Positions 16,487 to 24,724 of a stretch of DNA of 64,000 bases are shown here, one piece after another. The position numbers and the translations under genes were made by a program. Position 1 is the first letter of the stretch. Every line of letters begins with the position of its first letter. The DNA is from Bacillota bacterium (lineage in GTDB: Bacteria > Bacillota > UBA4882 > UBA8346), in assembly GCA_023392595.1 (NCBI GenBank), contig JAEVYU010000047.1, forward strand, positions 1-64,000, in the 5' to 3' direction. Under the pieces are notes generated by a model that did not search any database, was not told where the DNA came from, and saw only the letters and a program-made list of their open reading frames with translations.

Positions 16487-17413
16487 ATGCTAAAAGAATT
16501 AACTTTATTTGGGGAAATCGATAAAGTTCAAATAGCAATTAATCGAATTCAAGAATTTGAACCAACGGAAGGTTATTATCTTGCTTTTAGCGGGGGAAAG
16601 GATTCTCAAACAGTCTATCACCTATGTAAAGAGGCTGGTGTGAAATTTGATGCCCATTACAATTTAACGACGGTTGATCCCCCAGAACTGGTGAGGTTTA
16701 TCCAAAGAAATTACCGCGAGGTAATAATTGAAAAACCAACTAAAACAATGTGGCAATTGATTTTAGAACGCCAGATGCCACCAACGAGATTGGTAAGGTA
16801 TTGTTGTGAAGTTTTAAAAGAAGGTGGGGGTGAGGGGAGGTTTGTTATTACTGGTGTTCGATGGGCAGAGTCCATAAATCGGAAAAACACTCGTGGTATT
16901 GTTGAAGTTTTAAATGGACGCAAAGACAAAAAAGTGTTATTAAATAACGACAATGATGAGGCTAGAAGAATGCTGGAAACTTGCATTAAAAAAGGAAAAC
17001 GTGTACTAAACCCAATAGTTGACTGGACTGACGAGGATGTATGGCAATATTTAAAGACTCCGAGAATCAGAAAAAAACGCAATGGTAAATTAAAATATTC
17101 AGCAATTAAATATTGCAGATTGTATGATGAAGGATTTCATCGCCTTGGTTGCATCGGATGCCCAATGGCCCGCCGGAGTGGAAGACTTAAGGAGTTTGCT
17201 AGGTGGCCCAAATATTATGACGCTTATATGCGGGCTTTTGACAGAATGGTAAAGGCCAATATTGAACGTAAAGGCAATGATGCGTTGATTTGGAAGTCAG
17301 CTCAAGATGTAATGAATTGGTGGATTTATGAAATGCCTAAACAGAATCCCGATCAGCTTTTTTTGTTTGAAAATGAGCCTTTGGATAATTCTTGTCAACG
17401 GAAGATCTCGTGA
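16487..17413 (+). CDS. PP-loop ATPase, PAPS reductase-like
   Basis: 308 residues from ATG 16487. The PP-loop LAFSGGKDSQTVYHL at about 34-48 is diagnostic of the ATP pyrophosphatase superfamily, and the layout follows phage phosphoadenosine-phosphosulfate-reductase-like proteins, including TGVRWAES and NPIVDWTDEDVWQYL. Cysteines in RYCCEV and GCIGCP could hold an iron-sulfur cluster, as in DndC and related sulfur-transfer enzymes. In phages such proteins are suspected of nucleic-acid or nucleotide modification. Base composition is more AT-rich than the neighbouring recombination genes. Confidence 0.8.
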   Translation: MLKELTLFGEIDKVQIAINRIQEFEPTEGYYLAFSGGKDSQTVYHLCKEAGVKFDAHYNLTTVDPPELVRFIQRNYREVIIEKPTKTMWQLILERQMPPTRLVRYCCEVLKEGGGEGRFVITGVRWAESINRKNTRGIVEVLNGRKDKKVLLNNDNDEARRMLETCIKKGKRVLNPIVDWTDEDVWQYLKTPRIRKKRNGKLKYSAIKYCRLYDEGFHRLGCIGCPMARRSGRLKEFARWPKYYDAYMRAFDRMVKANIERKGNDALIWKSAQDVMNWWIYEMPKQNPDQLFLFENEPLDNSCQRKIS

Positions 17414-17479
17414 AATTATTGATAATTGGGCTCGGAAGGGTTTGTTATAAGTAGCTAGGCGAAAGAAGGTTTTTAGAAG

Positions 17480-18565
17480 ATGGCAAGCCCACAACTGGAA
17501 AACGGGTACATACGAATCGCAAATGAGCTTATAGCGGCGTTGATGCAATCCGATTTTAGCAAACGCCAGCGTAACATTCTCGACCTCATTATTCGAATGA
17601 GTTACGGCTGCGGCAAAAAGTCGGCCCTATTACGCTATTCAGATTTCGAGCTGGTCGGTGTCTGGAAAGTGGATATCAAGAAGGAACTGACCTATTTGGC
17701 AGCCACAAAGGTCATTATCGTGGAAGAACAGGATTCATTGCTGCGAATGGAGCTCAATAAGAACTATGATCAGTGGCGGGTTAGTCTGGTTAAGACCATG
17801 AACTTTGAAAAATGGGAACAGGTTTTAAAACGCAACCTGGGAGATCGGGTAAGTGAATCACTAACTCATGAGTCAAACGAGGTTAGTAAAACACTAACAC
17901 ATGAATCAATTGAAGTTAGTAAAACGCTAACCAATCCAGAAAATGGAATTAGTGAAATACTAACTAATACGGATAACCCAGTTAGTATATTACTAACCGA
18001 ACGTGACAAAACTGTTAGTAAAATACTAACCGATACCCCCGTGAAACCCAATGACGGCGCTTGTTCCGAGCCACGTAAAGACATAGATCTTAAAGACATT
18101 AAAGATAAAGACAATAAGAGCAGTAGTAGTATGCCCCCCCTTTCCCCCCAAAAGGCTGCTCCCGTTACTGCTCTTGATGAATATAGTTTAAAACTTCAAG
18201 AATTGGACGATCTGCGATCACAAATCACGGGGAAAACATTCCCCAATGGCCATGAAACGCAGAACGAACACCAAATTCTCAGACTGGCCGGCGGGGATAT
18301 GCAACGGATCCGGTCAGTAATCCAATCATCCCTAAACAACTTCAGGAAAAACAATCCCGGGGAAAAAGGGCCGAAAACCCTTGGATACTTTGTTCCCTTA
18401 TTCCAGCAACTGGCCGATGCGGATAAAGCCCGCGCCGCCCCTCCGCCAGTGGATGACACCCAATGTGAAGAACCCGAGCCGATCGACGAGGCTGAGAATA
18501 AGCGTCTGGCGGATGAAATATTAAACCTATTACCGGAGCACTTGAGAAAAGAGGCGATATCATGA
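17480..18565 (+). CDS. phage replication initiator, O-like
   Basis: 361 residues from ATG 17480. Residues about 7-100 are a phage replication protein O-type winged helix (NGYIRIANELIAALMQ, then KRQRNILDLIIRMSYG). The middle (about 124-190) is an 11-residue tandem repeat (VSKTLTxxxxx six times) created by DNA iterons lying inside the gene. The C-terminal part resembles DnaD/DnaB-like helper domains (QITGKTFPNGHETQNEHQIL), likely contacting the host helicase loader. The arrangement, an initiator gene containing its own origin, is the one known for lambda O. Confidence 0.8.
   Translation: MASPQLENGYIRIANELIAALMQSDFSKRQRNILDLIIRMSYGCGKKSALLRYSDFELVGVWKVDIKKELTYLAATKVIIVEEQDSLLRMELNKNYDQWRVSLVKTMNFEKWEQVLKRNLGDRVSESLTHESNEVSKTLTHESIEVSKTLTNPENGISEILTNTDNPVSILLTERDKTVSKILTDTPVKPNDGACSEPRKDIDLKDIKDKDNKSSSSMPPLSPQKAAPVTALDEYSLKLQELDDLRSQITGKTFPNGHETQNEHQILRLAGGDMQRIRSVIQSSLNNFRKNNPGEKGPKTLGYFVPLFQQLADADKARAAPPPVDDTQCEEPEPIDEAENKRLADEILNLLPEHLRKEAIS
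17849..18030. repeat. six 17-bp iterons, putative replication origin
   Basis: Six copies of GTTAGT-N5-ACTAAC start at 17849, 17882, 17915, 17948, 17981 and 18014, an exact 33-bp period. Copies 2, 3, 5 and 6 have intact arms; copy 1 starts GTAAGT, copy 4 starts ATTAGT, and copy 3 has GCTAAC. Each is a palindrome, as expected for a dimeric winged-helix initiator, and 33 bp is close to three helical turns, putting the sites on one face. An A-rich strand follows (about 18078-18120) and could be the unwinding element. Confidence 0.8.
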
Positions 18566-19059
18566 ACCCGAAAAGCCTAAGTGAGATTGCTATTCCACTT
18601 CCGAACATCCCGGATAAAATTCCACCCCTGTATGATTTACCGGCATTAATCGAACGATACGGCATTCTATTCCGCGGGTATGATTCGTTTCAACCCGAAC
18701 AGCTTATCCGGCGTAATGAATTGGATTTAGAAAATGTATTACAAGATTTATTCACCTGTTACAGGTGTTCAGGGGAATGTGCAACCAAAATCGGGCGGAA
18801 ATTTTTTTACAAGATTGATTGGAGCGCAATGCAATTTTTCAGGAATCATTCCATGACATTTATAGTTGGAGAATGCCCAGGGGTGAATGAGCGGATGGCA
18901 CAAATTAGGGATTTACTCGCCGGAAAAGGAATCATCAGTTACCGGGCGCCCGAAAATACAGCCATGAAATACGATGAGTTGAGGGAAAAACTGCAGGGGA
19001 GAAATAAGGTCGTTAACTTGGGCGATCGCCAGCGACGGGCGAATGAGTGGTTGGATTGA
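18562..19059 (+). CDS. hypothetical replication-region protein
   Basis: 165 residues, overlapping the initiator stop by ATGA at 18562, so co-translated with it. In this position phages usually have a helicase loader, but no Walker A or AAA motif is present. The protein contains a Cys pair arrangement, CYRCSGEC, near the middle and a helical C-terminus. It may be a divergent loader partner or an unrelated early gene. Confidence 0.55.
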   Translation: MNPKSLSEIAIPLPNIPDKIPPLYDLPALIERYGILFRGYDSFQPEQLIRRNELDLENVLQDLFTCYRCSGECATKIGRKFFYKIDWSAMQFFRNHSMTFIVGECPGVNERMAQIRDLLAGKGIISYRAPENTAMKYDELREKLQGRNKVVNLGDRQRRANEWLD

Positions 19060-19145
19060 AATGGAATGGCTCAGGTTGTTTATAATTCTTTACAATGTGA
19101 CAGGAAATATTCAACAGGCATTGAATAAATATGGGAGGGTCTTCC

Positions 19146-19304
19146 TTGGATAAAAAAGTAATTCCGTTAGAAATTAGTATTGATCAGGCATTGCAGAAAG
19201 TGCGGAAAGGGCTTGAGCAGATTAAGTATGGGGAGATTGTGATAAAGGTCGAGAATGGAAAACCTATTTGGGTGGATAAGCATGAGAGGGAGAGGGTGGG
19301 ATAA
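19146..19304 (+). CDS. small DUF2292-like protein
   Basis: 52 residues from TTG 19146 with GGGAGG seven bases upstream. The core KYGEIVIKVENGKPIWVDKHER matches the pattern of the small YezD/DUF2292 family, in which a helix is followed by a beta-hairpin ending in a Lys/Arg-rich tail. Function of the family is unknown; members are often found with sulfur-metabolism genes or in mobile elements. Confidence 0.55.
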   Translation: MDKKVIPLEISIDQALQKVRKGLEQIKYGEIVIKVENGKPIWVDKHERERVG

Positions 19305-19307
19305 TTT

Positions 19308-19880
19308 ATGAAAGATGATGACGAGAAGAATGACCAAAAAGAAAATATTAAAATAGATTTATACCAAGTATTGTCAATTGATATATGCTTTGAACACATT
19401 AAAACGGTTTATGAACAACAAGTTGACAAATTCAGGGATTTGGATTCGAAATCCTCAAATTTGATAAATACCATAGCAGCAGTTATTACTTTAATATTAC
19501 TTAGTTTTGCCTATATTTATGGAAATGGCTCTTTAGTGAAAACTAAAGTTGGCATGATTATTTCTCTTGTCCCTTGTTCTATTAGCTTAATATTATTGTT
19601 GTTTGCGGGATGGAAAGCCATAACTGCTTTTCAGTGTACTGTGATTAAAGATATAGCTTCTCCAAATTCCACTTTAAAAGTTTATTATAACGAATATAGG
19701 AATCAAGATAGAATACGGATATTGGAAAATCTTGCTGTTAGTTATAGTAATGCGTCATCACAATATAATGAGAAAATAAACCAAAAAGCTGAACATTTAC
19801 TTCAAGCCCAGAAGTGCATGAGGTTATCACTATTATTTATTGTGTTATTTATGATTTCTATTATTGTAAATGCATTGTAA
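19308..19880 (+). CDS. three-TM membrane protein, SLATT-like layout
   Basis: 190 residues, ATG 19308. A helix at about 20-50 leads into two transmembrane segments (about 51-70 and 79-100), then a long charged helical region, and a third transmembrane segment at the C-terminus (LSLLFIVLFMISIIVNAL). This layout is shared by SLATT-type and Pycsar-type membrane effectors of anti-phage systems, but no nucleotide-cyclase partner is present. The gene is strongly AT-rich compared with phage genes around it, which suggests cargo. Function is not established. Confidence 0.55.
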   Translation: MKDDDEKNDQKENIKIDLYQVLSIDICFEHIKTVYEQQVDKFRDLDSKSSNLINTIAAVITLILLSFAYIYGNGSLVKTKVGMIISLVPCSISLILLLFAGWKAITAFQCTVIKDIASPNSTLKVYYNEYRNQDRIRILENLAVSYSNASSQYNEKINQKAEHLLQAQKCMRLSLLFIVLFMISIIVNAL

Positions 19881-19935
19881 ATATCATTAACTTAACTAAG
19901 AAGTTTTTTTATTTATTATAACTGGAGGGGTTACA

Positions 19936-20388
19936 TTGAAAGACGATCCAATAGGAAAAAAAGACAAAGGGATCCAAGAAAAAGAAGAACAACAAGAAAA
20001 AAAAGAAGAACAGCAACAAGAAAAAGAAGATATGGAGATTTCCGGAATCTTAGGAAATCCAAATCTTGAACCGTTGCACGTAAACTGTTCAAATGGAAAA
20101 TATGAAGATAAGACACTTACATGTAAGGAATGTGGCAAAGAGTTTGTTTTTACTGCCAGCGAACAAGAGTTTTTCGCTTCTAAAGGGTTCCAAAATGAAC
20201 CGGGTCGCTGCCCTGCCTGTCGCGCTATCAAAAAGCAACAACGACCTGGGAGAACTGGTGCTGGTGAAAGACGAATGTTTCCTGGGGTTGCTTGCAACAC
20301 AAACCTTGAAGAAATTAAAGTTTTTGAAAATAAAGATATAAAAGGTGGAATACACAAAGATGATAATGCTTTTAAGGGCCATAATTAG
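19936..20388 (+). CDS. zinc-ribbon domain protein
   Basis: 150 residues from TTG 19936, behind GGAGGGG. An extremely Glu/Gln/Lys-rich N-terminus (about 8-35) precedes a treble-clef or zinc-ribbon domain of the trcl/Tbcl type: LTCKECGKEFVFTASEQEFF followed by CPACRA about 30 residues later. Such proteins are small nucleic-acid or protein-binding factors of unknown role, common in Bacillota. AT-rich like the preceding gene. Confidence 0.7.
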   Translation: MKDDPIGKKDKGIQEKEEQQEKKEEQQQEKEDMEISGILGNPNLEPLHVNCSNGKYEDKTLTCKECGKEFVFTASEQEFFASKGFQNEPGRCPACRAIKKQQRPGRTGAGERRMFPGVACNTNLEEIKVFENKDIKGGIHKDDNAFKGHN

Positions 20389-20456
20389 GAATGTAATGTA
20401 AAGATTGTTTAATAAGCAGGAAATTCTAATTTAATTAGGCTACGCCACAATGCGAT

Positions 20457-20498
20457 GCCGACAGTACGGGAAAGGGGATCCCGGCTGTCGGCTTTTTT
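20457..20498 (+). terminator. strong rho-independent terminator
   Basis: GCCGACAG (20457-20464) pairs with CTGTCGGC (20485-20492), extended by inner pairs, and is followed by six T. It ends the early transcript before the putative late regulator. Confidence 0.8.
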
Positions 20499-20525
20499 AT
20501 TTATGTGGGGAAGGGGATAAATAAC

Positions 20526-21047
20526 ATGCACAGCGCTCCAGATGATTATGAAGTTGAAATCCAGAACGATAATAAGATTGCCGCCAATTGGCTCTTATGG
20601 ATTGAGGAAAGAAAAACAGATTACTTGAATCGGAGAATTGAATTAATAGGCTCCGAAAACCATGAATTACAATTGGCTATCCCAAGCAATCGAAACACGG
20701 GTGACTCAACGCAAAGCACGGTCCTTAAATTAGCTGCTGCAAATGATATAGAAAAATGGATTAGGCTGATAAATGAGATTGAGGAAAAACTCCCCTGGAG
20801 AAAAAGAGTCTTTCTTCAGTTACGGCGCCAGTATCGATTTGCTTCCGGCCGGCAAGGGTGGACCGCGGCTGTTCAATATCAATATGCTCAGCGGATAGCT
20901 TTGATTTTGGACACAAAACCGGAAGAGGTATGGATTGATAGCCGGCACACTTTTAAAGTGTGGTGGAATGAGATTGTGGATTATACCGTCAGATTAGCCT
21001 GCAAACGAGGATTGCTCAGTGAAAAAAATATCGGAAAGGCAAGTTGA
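20526..21047 (+). CDS. possible late transcription regulator (ArpU/RinA-like)
   Basis: 173 residues from ATG 20526 behind GGGAAGGGG; an upstream in-frame GTG (20505) lies inside the spacer. Mostly helical; the middle part (VLKLAAANDIEKWIRLINEIEEKLP, split here at the helix centre) and the WTAAVQYQYAQRIALIL segment look like a sigma-like helical DNA-binding protein. Its position, flanked by terminators and ahead of the HNH/terminase region, is where late activators of the ArpU/RinA type lie. The family match is not certain. Confidence 0.45.
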   Translation: MHSAPDDYEVEIQNDNKIAANWLLWIEERKTDYLNRRIELIGSENHELQLAIPSNRNTGDSTQSTVLKLAAANDIEKWIRLINEIEEKLPWRKRVFLQLRRQYRFASGRQGWTAAVQYQYAQRIALILDTKPEEVWIDSRHTFKVWWNEIVDYTVRLACKRGLLSEKNIGKAS

Positions 21048-21102
21048 TTTTTGCTGGTAATACCCGCAAACCTTTTAAAGGGTTTATACTTATATCATGC
21101 AA

Positions 21103-21128
21103 AGCCGCCGAGAAATCGACGGCTTTTT
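21103..21128 (+). terminator. rho-independent terminator
   Basis: AGCCGCCGA (21103-21111) pairs with TCGACGGCT (21116-21124) with one mismatch, followed by TTTTT. It separates the putative regulator from the HNH gene and may be an antitermination target. Confidence 0.7.
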
Positions 21129-21214
21129 ATTTTACAGCGTAACGAAAGTTACGCGCGGTGCGTCCGGCCCTGACGAATGAAAGGGATCAGTACCTGTTTA
21201 AATGAGGTGGTTTG

Positions 21215-21823
21215 ATGGATTATAGTTTATTCGCTTACCCAAAGGTCGGATTCAACAAAAAGACCTGCACTGATATGCGGGAATTGCCGCTCGGGAAAAC
21301 CAACCGGAGCCAATGCATTGATAAGAAAGCACGCAAGGTTTCCCCGGATGAAGAAACTTGTATCTGCTGGGTGCCGGGATGCACCAAGCGAGCCCAGAAA
21401 GCAAAACACCACGTGCTTCAGGTCTGGGACAAGGTTATCGACCATGTATATAATTATTTCCGCGCCTGTGATGATCATCATCCGGAATGTGATGAAGGCC
21501 GCATCAGCCAGTTCAAGCAGTTTCAAATTATAGCCCAAAAATACGGGACCACAGTTGAAGAAGTCATTAAAACCCTGAGTGCATTCTCGGGGCTTTTTAT
21601 TTATATCGAGGGAGAATCGGTCAAGATTCAAAAACCAATTTTGAAGAAGGTCAACCGGAATGAATCAAAAGAAGCTGTACCAGTTAAAAAAGCTAATGCG
21701 GCAAGATCTAAAAGACCTTCCAAAAAGAAGCCAGGGAGAAAACCAGGGCCCAAAAAGACCCGGAGAGGACAACCCGTTCTTCCACCGGCAAAACGAAAAA
21801 GTACGGACGGAAATTCAAAATGA
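21215..21823 (+). CDS. HNH-like protein with basic AT-hook-like tail
   Basis: 202 residues from ATG 21215 (TTG 21212 is also possible), after GAGGTGG. A metal-binding core, CWVPGCTKRAQKAKHH followed by CDDHHPECDEG, has the Cys/His spacing of treble-clef HNH-like nucleases. The C-terminal 45 residues are Lys/Arg/Pro-rich with KPGRKPGPKK, resembling AT-hooks and expected to bind DNA non-specifically. HNH proteins near terminase genes can assist packaging; this one lies about 5 kb upstream, so that link is tentative. Confidence 0.55.
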   Translation: MDYSLFAYPKVGFNKKTCTDMRELPLGKTNRSQCIDKKARKVSPDEETCICWVPGCTKRAQKAKHHVLQVWDKVIDHVYNYFRACDDHHPECDEGRISQFKQFQIIAQKYGTTVEEVIKTLSAFSGLFIYIEGESVKIQKPILKKVNRNESKEAVPVKKANAARSKRPSKKKPGRKPGPKKTRRGQPVLPPAKRKSTDGNSK

Positions 21824-22293
21824 TTGGTAAAGTGACGGCAATCCAGGATGACCGAAAAGCGGTTTTCGTTCAATTGGAAAACCCAGCTGATTTCAAGATG
21901 GGCGAGATTGTTTCAATAACGAAAGCCCATAAGAAACGAACTCCACCGCAGAACAGATTTTATTGGGCGTTTATTACATGGTGTATCCATCCGCGTGGTG
22001 GAAACCTAATTGAGCAAGGCCATTTCTCTAAAGACGCCTTACATTCCGACATCAAGGAGTGGTTCGAATCAACTCATAAACACGATTTTGACATTGGCAA
22101 GAAGTTCTCCACAACAGATTTTGATACCAAACAATTCAGTCAGTTCTTCGATATAGTTGAGCGGGAACTCATGAATGGGTTTTTTGAGATTAACACGTCT
22201 CCATTTCATGATGATTATGAAAAGTATACAGGATGGTCGGATTATAGCAAAGCGGATTTCGGGGAATACCTTGATGAAAAGTTGCCGTTTTAA
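21820..22293 (+). CDS. NinB-like recombination protein candidate
   Basis: 157 residues, ATGA overlap with the preceding gene at 21820. The KKRTPPQNRFYWAFI segment (about 35-50) resembles the RSxxQN motif at the start of the NinB/YqaN-type phage recombination domains, followed by helices. NinB binds single-stranded DNA in lambda. The similarity is a short motif and general size, so the assignment is weak. Confidence 0.4.
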   Translation: MIGKVTAIQDDRKAVFVQLENPADFKMGEIVSITKAHKKRTPPQNRFYWAFITWCIHPRGGNLIEQGHFSKDALHSDIKEWFESTHKHDFDIGKKFSTTDFDTKQFSQFFDIVERELMNGFFEINTSPFHDDYEKYTGWSDYSKADFGEYLDEKLPF

Positions 22294-22393
22294 TTGAACA
22301 CGAATGATATATTGCGCTACTGTGTTACAAAAGAGGATGTTGTCTGAAATTGTTGAATAATAACTTATATTTTACATAATTAGGATATAGAAC

Positions 22394-23368
22394 ATGGGTT
22401 TTGATGAAAAAGATATAGAAAACATAATAGAAATTCAATTTGAAGAAGACATAATGAAAATTCAATTTGAATTTTGTTTGCAAGAGGTCGAACCCACTCG
22501 TGGAGACGAGGAGGTTTTTGACGATACCCCAAATGTTTTATACCATTATACTTCTGGTGAAGGATTGCTTGGTATAATTAAAAATAAAGAAATCTGGGCA
22601 ACGAATGTACGATACATGAATGATATATCGGAATTGGAATATGGATGTAAAATAATAAAAGATTCAATTATAAAATTCAAGGAACGCAACCAAAGTGAAC
22701 ATATATTGAATGTCGTTCTTGATTATTTTTTAAACGAAGAAATTAGTGATTTCGAGCGGGAATGGGATGTTTATATCGCTTGTTTTTGTAAAAATGGTGA
22801 CAAGTTAAGTCAATGGCGAGGATATGGAGGAAATGGAGACGGTTTCTCTATAGGGATTCATCGAAGCTCTTTTCGCCTTGCTTCTTGGTTTTCTTTAATA
22901 AAAGTTATATATACAGAGGAAGAACAAGAAGCAAGAGTTTTTAAGATATTGAACGATTATTGTTGCGCAATAAATATTTTTATAAAAAAATATCCAACTT
23001 TAGACAAAAATTATTTAATAAATTATTGCGAGGAGAAAATAACAAACGAATTGTTAAATTTAGCCTTTACTTTTAAAAATAAAGTTTTTGACGAAGAAGA
23101 GGAATGGAGAATAATAAAATTCAATGATAGAAATTGGGGCATTATCAATGTAGAATTCAGGACCAATAAAGGTGAAATAATTCCATTTACAAAAATACGT
23201 TTCGATAATTCAGCAAGTGATTCAGTTAATTTAAATACCATAAAACAAATATATATAGGACCAACATTAGAACCATTAAAAACCAAGATTACAACGGAAA
23301 TGCTACTGAGAAAATATGGGTTCAATCAAACGGGAGTGAAATCTTCAGAAATTCCATATAGGCCGTAA
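22394..23368 (+). CDS. DUF2971 family protein
   Basis: 324 residues from ATG 22394. The family signature is clear: PNVLYHYTSGEGLLGIIKNK near 45-65, then IWATNVRYMNDISELEYG, and later LSQWRGYGGNGDGFSIGI and EEEEWRIIKF. DUF2971 proteins are common in mobile elements and defence islands and may be ADP-ribosyltransferase-like or nucleases, but their activity is unproven. The gene is much more AT-rich than its neighbours, is preceded by a 100-bp gap, and lies with the next gene in what appears to be an inserted cargo block. Confidence 0.75.
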   Translation: MGFDEKDIENIIEIQFEEDIMKIQFEFCLQEVEPTRGDEEVFDDTPNVLYHYTSGEGLLGIIKNKEIWATNVRYMNDISELEYGCKIIKDSIIKFKERNQSEHILNVVLDYFLNEEISDFEREWDVYIACFCKNGDKLSQWRGYGGNGDGFSIGIHRSSFRLASWFSLIKVIYTEEEQEARVFKILNDYCCAINIFIKKYPTLDKNYLINYCEEKITNELLNLAFTFKNKVFDEEEEWRIIKFNDRNWGIINVEFRTNKGEIIPFTKIRFDNSASDSVNLNTIKQIYIGPTLEPLKTKITTEMLLRKYGFNQTGVKSSEIPYRP

Positions 23369-23472
23369 CATCGCTTTTAAACTTAGCATTTGTTTGGTAT
23401 TAGTAAATAACGAGGATATTTTTGGTAAATGGCGAATGCTTCCATAAAATTATTTTTATGGAGGATAGATCA

Positions 23473-23898
23473 ATGACAAGAGACGAGTTTTTTACAAAAC
23501 TTAATACTAGCAGACAAATTTATATGTTTAATGAACGTGTAAAAAAGGCATGGGAAACTATTCTGCCACAAGACGGAATTAAAGCTTTCTTTCAATCAAA
23601 GCATGAAATGGTAAAAGAAAATGGAACTTATATTGAGGAATATTATGTTTTAACAAATGACCATTTACTTATAATCTTCATTAATGTAAATCAACTTATT
23701 AGTAAATCATATCTATTTAAGCCATACTATATTGAAAAGAACTTTAGATTTATCAATGATTTTGGATATGAGGCTCAAATAGATGAGATAAAAGTTTACA
23801 TGGAAAAAGACGATACTTCACCGATAATCATTCCAAAAGTTGATGAAAAAAGATACGATTATAGGCAATATCTCGATTTTATAGGTAATTTGAATTAA
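23473..23898 (+). CDS. hypothetical cargo protein
   Basis: 141 residues from ATG 23473, seven bases after GGAGGA; the frame extends to 23422 without a better start. The sequence is alpha/beta with many aromatic and charged residues (YVLTNDHLLIIFINVNQLI). No family is recognised. AT-rich and followed by strong terminators, so it probably belongs to the same cargo unit as the DUF2971 gene. Confidence 0.5.
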   Translation: MTRDEFFTKLNTSRQIYMFNERVKKAWETILPQDGIKAFFQSKHEMVKENGTYIEEYYVLTNDHLLIIFINVNQLISKSYLFKPYYIEKNFRFINDFGYEAQIDEIKVYMEKDDTSPIIIPKVDEKRYDYRQYLDFIGNLN

Positions 23899-23941
23899 GA
23901 ACCTTCGGGTGTTTTTTTTACTCATTTATTTTTGCAAATAA

Positions 23942-23972
23942 AAAGCCGAGTGTCATCACCACTCGGCTTTTT
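23942..23972. terminator. bidirectional terminator
   Basis: AAAGCCGAGTG (23942-23952) pairs with CACTCGGCTTT (23960-23970), with A-run before and T-run after, so it can stop transcription in both directions. A weaker ACC-TTCG-GGT hairpin with eight T lies just upstream (about 23901-23918). It closes the AT-rich cargo block. Confidence 0.8.
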
Positions 23973-24103
23973 CGTCATCCGGCGGGGTTGGCATTCCTAC
24001 CGAACGACAAACTTTGGTTCAAGGAAAATTCTATCATACTTAAATCAATCGAACAAGTGTTCTTTTAAAGGGGGTTGGCAATACAACATGAAGGAGACAC
24101 AAC

Positions 24104-24724
24104 ATGAGCAAGATCAACCCCAAAGAAATCATCGACGGAATCCCGGTAATGTGTGCTTTCGACAAACTGGTTGACATCCTGGAGGTTATCCCGAATCCCA
24201 GGAACCCGAACAAGCACACGGAGAAGCAAGTAGAACTCCTGGCCCGAGTAATCAAATGCCAGGGCTGGCGGACCCCGATAACCGTATCCAAGCGCAGCGG
24301 CTTTGTTGTCCGTGGCCACGGCCGGTTGATGGCCGCCCAGAAATTCGGCGCCCAGTATGTCCCGGTCGACTTCCAAGACTATGAAAACGAAGCCCAGGAA
24401 TGGGCGGACCTCATGGCCGATAACCGGATCGCCCAGCTGGCGGAAACCGATGAAGAAATGCTGAAAGACCTTCTCCAAGAGATTAAAGCCGGCGCCTTTG
24501 ACATCGACATGGAGTTAACCGGGTTCACCGATGAAGAAATCAACGCCATGCTAAAGTCCGAGGATGAAAAGGCAGAAGAGGAATTATCCAAAAGACTTGG
24601 AGGCGATTACAATTACGAGGAGCAATACGGCGTCATCATCGTATGCCAAACTGAATTCGAGCAGCAAGAAGTATACGATAAAATGATCGCCGATGGATAT
24701 ACGGTCAAGGTGGTGAGCGTATGA
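24104..24724 (+). CDS. ParB-like nuclease domain protein
   Basis: 206 residues from ATG 24104 after GAAGGAGA. The N-terminal 110 residues match ParB N-terminal (ParB/Srx) domains: NPNKHTEKQVELLARVI, the GWRTPITVSKRSGFVVRGHG segment with the GHGR motif, and MADNRIAQLAETDEEML. In phages this fold is used for CTP- or nucleic-acid-linked functions and nucleases, often next to DNA-modifying enzymes. The C-terminus is acidic and unrecognised. It overlaps the next gene by ATGA, so it is coupled to the ABC-GNAT fusion. Confidence 0.85.
   Translation: MSKINPKEIIDGIPVMCAFDKLVDILEVIPNPRNPNKHTEKQVELLARVIKCQGWRTPITVSKRSGFVVRGHGRLMAAQKFGAQYVPVDFQDYENEAQEWADLMADNRIAQLAETDEEMLKDLLQEIKAGAFDIDMELTGFTDEEINAMLKSEDEKAEEELSKRLGGDYNYEEQYGVIIVCQTEFEQQEVYDKMIADGYTVKVVSV

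Noticed and set aside
17849..18030. Regularly spaced repeats as a CRISPR array
   Set aside because: The 33-bp period and short 17-bp palindromes lie inside a continuous reading frame of a replication initiator, and the intervening sequences are only 16 bp; iterons explain them better.
23473..23898. Toxin of a toxin-antitoxin pair with the DUF2971 gene
   Set aside because: Neither protein shows antitoxin-like DNA-binding motifs, sizes do not fit a typical pair, and they do not overlap.
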